Below, in pieces: positions 5,956 through 9,587 of a DNA stretch of 9,587 nucleotides (the stretch's first letter is position 1; each line of letters opens with the position of its first letter). Position numbers and translations under genes: made by a program. The stretch is from an uncultured Lachnospiraceae bacterium (GTDB lineage: Bacteria > Bacillota > Clostridia > Lachnospirales > Lachnospiraceae). The notes beneath the pieces are model-generated. The model was not told the origin of the DNA. It saw nothing but the letters and a program-made list of their open reading frames with translations, and did not search any database. The DNA lies in contig CALGGL010000329.1 of the NCBI GenBank assembly GCA_937915975.1, positions 1 through 9,587 on the forward strand. The letters are read 5' to 3'.

Positions 5956-6522
5956 ATGAAGAAGTTGATTTTAGTTACATCACCGCCTGCCTGCGGCAAG
6001 ACATTTATATCGAAAAAGCTTGCAAAGGCACTTACAAATTGTGTATATCTTGACAAGGATACATTGATTGTTTTATCAAAACAGATTTTCAAGGTGGCGG
6101 GAGAAGAATATAACAGATCATCTGATTTCTTCCAGAGAGAAATCAGAGATTATGAGTATTATGCTGTACTTGATATAGCCTTTGAGGCTCTTGATTATAA
6201 TGATACCGTTCTTATAAATGCACCTTTTACCGAAGAGATAAGAGATGACGAATATTTAAAGAAATTAAGAGCTAAGCTTGCAGAGAAAGACGCAGAGTTA
6301 TTTGTTGTTTGGGTACATACAGATATAGAGGTTGCACATCAGAGAATGATTAAGAGAGGCTCTGACAGAGATGCATGGAAGCTTGAGCATTGGGATGAGT
6401 ATGTGGCAACCCAGAACTTCAAGCAGCCGGACAATATTCCGGACTTGTTTGTATTTAATAATTCTTCGGAAGAGGATTATAAGAAATCAATTGACGCGGC
6501 AGTAAAGGCAATCAGGGGATAA
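5956..6522 (+). CDS. Small P-loop ATP/GTP-binding protein, kinase-like (AAA_33/zeta-toxin type)
   Basis: 188 aa from ATG 5956, chosen because GGAGG (5943-5947) lies 8 bases upstream; an in-frame TTG at 5941 overlaps that site and is not the start. The Walker A loop is TSPPACGKTF (8-17), with Ser9 where the classic first Gly would be. VYLDKDTLI (30-38) holds D33/D35, as in small-molecule kinases where an acid after strand 2 binds substrate. DTVLINAPF (83-91) resembles a Walker B strand. RMIKRGSDRDAWKL (130-143) is an arginine-rich lid. Together these suggest phosphoryl transfer to a small molecule, as in the AAA_33, gluconate kinase and zeta-toxin relatives; no substrate can be named and there is no antitoxin partner. 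It is the first gene of an operon, 6 bp before DUF1015. Confidence 0.8.
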   Translation: MKKLILVTSPPACGKTFISKKLAKALTNCVYLDKDTLIVLSKQIFKVAGEEYNRSSDFFQREIRDYEYYAVLDIAFEALDYNDTVLINAPFTEEIRDDEYLKKLRAKLAEKDAELFVVWVHTDIEVAHQRMIKRGSDRDAWKLEHWDEYVATQNFKQPDNIPDLFVFNNSSEEDYKKSIDAAVKAIRG

Positions 6523-6528
6523 TTAATT

Positions 6529-7758
6529 ATGGCAGTTGTTAAACCGTTTTCGGCATATAGACCAAGAACAGATATAGTAGATAAGGTTGCGGCACTTCCT
6601 TATGATGTATATAACAGAAAGGAAGCTAAGGAGGTTGTTTCAGGAAATCCTTTATCTTTTTTAAGAATCGACAGGGCAGAAACTGCCTTTGATGATGATA
6701 TGGATATGTATTCACCTGAAGTTTACACTAAGGCTAAAGAGCTTCTTGACGGGATGATAAAAGACGGGGAATATATCAAAGAGGAAAAGTCTGTTTATTA
6801 TATTTACGAGCTTGTTATGGATGGGCGTCATCAGACAGGAATAGTTGCCTGTGCTTCCATAGACGATTATATATCAGGTGTGATAAAAAAGCATGAAAAT
6901 ACAAGAGAAGAAAAGGAACTTGACCGTATAACTCACGTAGATGTCTGCGATGCGCATACAGGTCCTATTTTCCTTGCTTATCGTGCAAAAGAAAAAATCG
7001 ATTCCATTGTTGATAAGGTTAAGAAGGAAAAGCCTGAGTATTCATTTGTTTCGGATGACGGTATAGGACATACTGTTTGGATTATTGAAGATGACAAAGA
7101 TATTTTGGATATACAGAAGGCGTTTGAAGAAATGTCGGATATCTATATAGCAGACGGGCACCACAGAGCCGCATCTGCTGTTAAGGTGGGTATAAAAAGA
7201 AGAGAGGCAAATCCTACCGCTTCATATAGGGAGTCGGATTATTTCCTTTCGGTTTTATTTCCGCATAATCAGTTAAAGATTCTTCCGTATAACAGAGTCG
7301 TCAGCGATTTAAACGGATACTCGGAAGAAGAATTTATTGAAAAAATTAAAGATGTATTTGTAGTTGAAGAGGTAAATGATAAGTATCTTCCGGATGAAAA
7401 ATGTACTTTTGGTATGTATCTTAGCGGTAAATGGTACAAGCTTACAGCTAAGGATGAGATAAAGTCATCGGATCCGGTGGAGGGATTGGATGTATCGATA
7501 TTACAAAATAATCTGCTTAAGCCGGTACTTGGAATAGATGATCCGAGAACTGACAAGAGAATTGATTTTGTAGGCGGGATAAGAGGACTTGATGAGCTCG
7601 AGAAGAGAGCAAATTCGGATATGAAGATAGCTTTTTCTATGTATCCGACTTCGATTGATGAATTATTTTCGGTAGCAGATGCTAAGATGTTGATGCCACC
7701 TAAGTCTACATGGTTTGAACCAAAATTAAGAAGCGGAATATTTATTCACAAACTGTAG
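6529..7758 (+). CDS. DUF1015 family protein (possible serine/phosphoserine-linked enzyme)
   Basis: 409 aa, full length for DUF1015, whose N-terminal signature VKPFSAYRPRTDIVDKVAALPYD-type block is present at 4-26. A KHENTREEKELDR block lies at 121-133 and IADGHHRAASAV at 207-218, with D209-G-H-H-R213 as the probable active or binding site. The family has no firmly established biochemical role that I know of. From memory, DUF1015 genes often sit beside serC and serA in Clostridia; here they are about 4.2 kb apart on the same strand. The DGHHR motif resembles that of ParB/Srx-fold ADP-dependent serine kinases (SerK, SbnI). A role in phosphoserine/serine interconversion is therefore an inference, not shown here. 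AGGGG (6514-6518) inside the upstream gene's end gives the ribosome site; glgB follows after 18 bp. No signal peptide or membrane segment. Confidence 0.85.
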   Translation: MAVVKPFSAYRPRTDIVDKVAALPYDVYNRKEAKEVVSGNPLSFLRIDRAETAFDDDMDMYSPEVYTKAKELLDGMIKDGEYIKEEKSVYYIYELVMDGRHQTGIVACASIDDYISGVIKKHENTREEKELDRITHVDVCDAHTGPIFLAYRAKEKIDSIVDKVKKEKPEYSFVSDDGIGHTVWIIEDDKDILDIQKAFEEMSDIYIADGHHRAASAVKVGIKRREANPTASYRESDYFLSVLFPHNQLKILPYNRVVSDLNGYSEEEFIEKIKDVFVVEEVNDKYLPDEKCTFGMYLSGKWYKLTAKDEIKSSDPVEGLDVSILQNNLLKPVLGIDDPRTDKRIDFVGGIRGLDELEKRANSDMKIAFSMYPTSIDELFSVADAKMLMPPKSTWFEPKLRSGIFIHKL

Positions 7759-7776
7759 AAAGAGGGGAAAGATAGA

Positions 7777-9587
7777 ATGTCCAAAAGAAAAGAGGTATTT
7801 GCTATAAACTGGATGGAGGTTGATGCTCTTGTTAAGGGTATTCATAACAATCCTCATCACATTCTTGGAATGCACGAATGTATAGATGATGTTTATATCA
7901 ATGCATATCTCCCGGGTGCTAAGGTGGTAAGCGCCATTGATACCGCAACACGTAAAAAGTATACTTTGGTTTCTGACAGGGTTGAGGGATTCTATTCTGT
8001 AGTTATTAAAGACAAAAAGAGATTTGATTATAAGCTTTCGGTTAAATTTGATGACGGTCAGGAGTTAACCTATATTGATCCGTATATATTCGAATCGGTT
8101 ATTGATCCTATCGACATTAGTTTATTTAATGAGGGTGAACATTACAGTATATATGAAAAAATGGGTGCACACCCTATGGTTGTTGACGGAGTAGAGGGTG
8201 TTCTTTTTGCTGTCTGGGCACCGAATGCAGACAGGGTTTCCGTTGTCGGTAATTTCAATAACTGGGACGGAAGACGACATCCTATGAGAAAGCTTGATTA
8301 TTCGGGTATTTTTGAACTTTTTATCCCGGGTAAATATGTAGGAGAAATATATAAATATGAGATTCAGGCAAAGTCCGGTAAGGTCTTCATGAAGAGTGAT
8401 CCTTATGCCTTTTCAAGTGAGGTAAGACCGGCAAATGCATCTAAGATTGTTGATTTATCCTATAAGTGGAAGGATGAAAAATGGATAAGTGAAAGAGAGG
8501 AAAATAATTCTTTCTCCAAGCCTATGTCTATCTATGAGATGCATATAGGTTCTTGGAAGAGACCGGATGACGGAAGAGAGTTTTTCAATTACAGGGATAT
8601 AGCTGCAAAGCTTGCGGACTATCTTGTAGAGATGAATTATAATTACGTGGAGCTTATGCCTATTATGGAGCATCCTTTTGATCCGTCCTGGGGTTATCAG
8701 GTTACCGGTTATTATGCTCCGACTTCAAGATATGGCGAGCCTACTGATTTTATGTATTTTGTAGATTATCTTCACAGCAAGGGTATCGGCGTAATCATTG
8801 ACTGGGTACCGGCACATTTTCCTAAGGATGAGCACGGACTTGGAAGATTTGACGGAACGCCTTTATATGAATGTGAGGATCCAAGACGCGGGGAGCATCC
8901 TCACTGGGGAACATATATATTTAATTACGGCAGAAATGAGGTAAAGAATTTCCTCATTGCCAATGCTCTTTATTGGGCAGACAAGTATCATGTTGATGGT
9001 ATCAGAATGGACGCAGTAGCATCCATGCTTTATCTTGACTACGGCAGAAATGGCGGAGAGTGGCTTCCGAATATCTACGGAGGCAATGAAAATCTTGAAG
9101 CCATTGATATGATAAAGGAGCTTAATCAGAAGCTTCACGAGCTTCATAAGGGTGTTCTTATGATTGCGGAAGAATCAACTGCATGGCCGATGATGACTCA
9201 TCCGGTTGATGAGGGTGGTCTGGGCTTTGATTATAAGTGGAATATGGGATGGATGAATGATTTCTTAAGCTATATCAAGTTTGATCCGCTTTACAGAAAG
9301 TATCATCATAACAATCTGACCTTTAGTATGGTTTATGCTTACAGTGAGAACTTTATTCTTGTGCTTTCTCATGACGAGGTTGTACATGAAAAGGGATCTA
9401 TGATAGAAAAGATGCCGGGCGGTTATGAGGATAAGTTTTCTAATTTAAGAGTTGCCTATGGTTATATGATGACTCACCCGGGTAAGAAGCTTCTTTTTAT
9501 GGGTCAGGAATTTGCACAGTTTTCTGAGTTTAATGAAGCATCCGAAATCGACTGGTCATTATTTGAGTTTGATGCACATGTTTATAT
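7777..9587 (+). CDS. glgB: 1,4-alpha-glucan (glycogen) branching enzyme, 3' end cut by the window
   Basis: Makes alpha-1,6 branches in glycogen by cutting and re-attaching alpha-1,4 chains; cytosolic. The frame starts at ATG 7777 behind AGAGGGGAAA and stays open to the window end: 603 codons of an expected ~640-730. Domains in order are an N-terminal GlgB_N-like sandwich (about 20-110), a CBM48 (about 137-220, GVLFAVWAPNADRVSVVGNF) and the GH13 barrel from about 245. Region I is IDWVPAHFPKDEHGLG. The nucleophile is D412 (DGIRMDAV), the acid/base E465 (IAEEST) and the third acid D533 (LSHDEVVH). The 53- and 121-residue spacings equal those of E. coli D405/E458/D526, so the catalytic core is intact. 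The missing part is the end of the barrel and the C-terminal beta domain. It is the third gene of an apparent operon after DUF1015. Confidence 0.96.
   Translation, partial: MSKRKEVFAINWMEVDALVKGIHNNPHHILGMHECIDDVYINAYLPGAKVVSAIDTATRKKYTLVSDRVEGFYSVVIKDKKRFDYKLSVKFDDGQELTYIDPYIFESVIDPIDISLFNEGEHYSIYEKMGAHPMVVDGVEGVLFAVWAPNADRVSVVGNFNNWDGRRHPMRKLDYSGIFELFIPGKYVGEIYKYEIQAKSGKVFMKSDPYAFSSEVRPANASKIVDLSYKWKDEKWISEREENNSFSKPMSIYEMHIGSWKRPDDGREFFNYRDIAAKLADYLVEMNYNYVELMPIMEHPFDPSWGYQVTGYYAPTSRYGEPTDFMYFVDYLHSKGIGVIIDWVPAHFPKDEHGLGRFDGTPLYECEDPRRGEHPHWGTYIFNYGRNEVKNFLIANALYWADKYHVDGIRMDAVASMLYLDYGRNGGEWLPNIYGGNENLEAIDMIKELNQKLHELHKGVLMIAEESTAWPMMTHPVDEGGLGFDYKWNMGWMNDFLSYIKFDPLYRKYHHNNLTFSMVYAYSENFILVLSHDEVVHEKGSMIEKMPGGYEDKFSNLRVAYGYMMTHPGKKLLFMGQEFAQFSEFNEASEIDWSLFEFDAHVY

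Noticed and set aside
5956..6522. Zeta-type toxin of a toxin-antitoxin pair
   Set aside because: The fold is related, but there is no small antitoxin gene beside it and its partners are DUF1015 and glgB.

Overview
The window reads as chromosomal DNA from a low-to-moderate GC, Gram-positive anaerobe of the Clostridia, most likely Lachnospiraceae. This is inferred from strong AGGAGG-type ribosome binding sites, TAA/TAG stops, AT-rich intergenic DNA and the protein flavour of SerC, SerA, DUF1015 and GlgB. All recognised genes are on the + strand. There is no tRNA, rRNA, transposase, phage gene or CRISPR array.

Region 1 (1-2283) is a serine biosynthesis pair: serC (phosphoserine aminotransferase) followed 14 bp later by serA (phosphoglycerate dehydrogenase). 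serC carries an in-frame TAA at codon 46, where the family has an aromatic residue. Codon use changes abruptly at least once across the pair, so it looks like a mosaic by recombination or an assembly chimera.

Region 2 (2284-3660) is asd (aspartate-semialdehyde dehydrogenase; lysine/threonine/methionine branch). Long inverted repeats bracket it. Upstream, two overlapping, mutually exclusive inverted repeats surround a plausible promoter. Downstream is a roughly 129-bp hairpin that probably ends the transcript.

Region 3 (3661-4340) is a gene-poor stretch. It holds two tandem copies of a stem-loop, a 22-codon ORF with a good ribosome binding site, an extended -10 promoter, a UUCG-capped hairpin, and a leader-like segment (short TTG ORF plus a strong 10-bp hairpin) just before a GNAT acetyltransferase gene.

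Region 4 (4341-5853) holds the GNAT acetyltransferase gene with its own terminator, then surE (5'-nucleotidase).

Region 5 (5883-9587) is a tightly spaced apparent operon behind its own promoter: a small P-loop kinase-like protein, a DUF1015 protein (6 bp later) and glgB (18 bp later), the last running off the window end. DUF1015 carries a DGHHR motif reminiscent of ParB/Srx-fold free-serine kinases, which would tie it functionally to serC/serA. That link is inference. No complete novel defence or mobile system is visible. The most original signals are the structured intergenic regions, the interrupted serC and the DUF1015 hypothesis.
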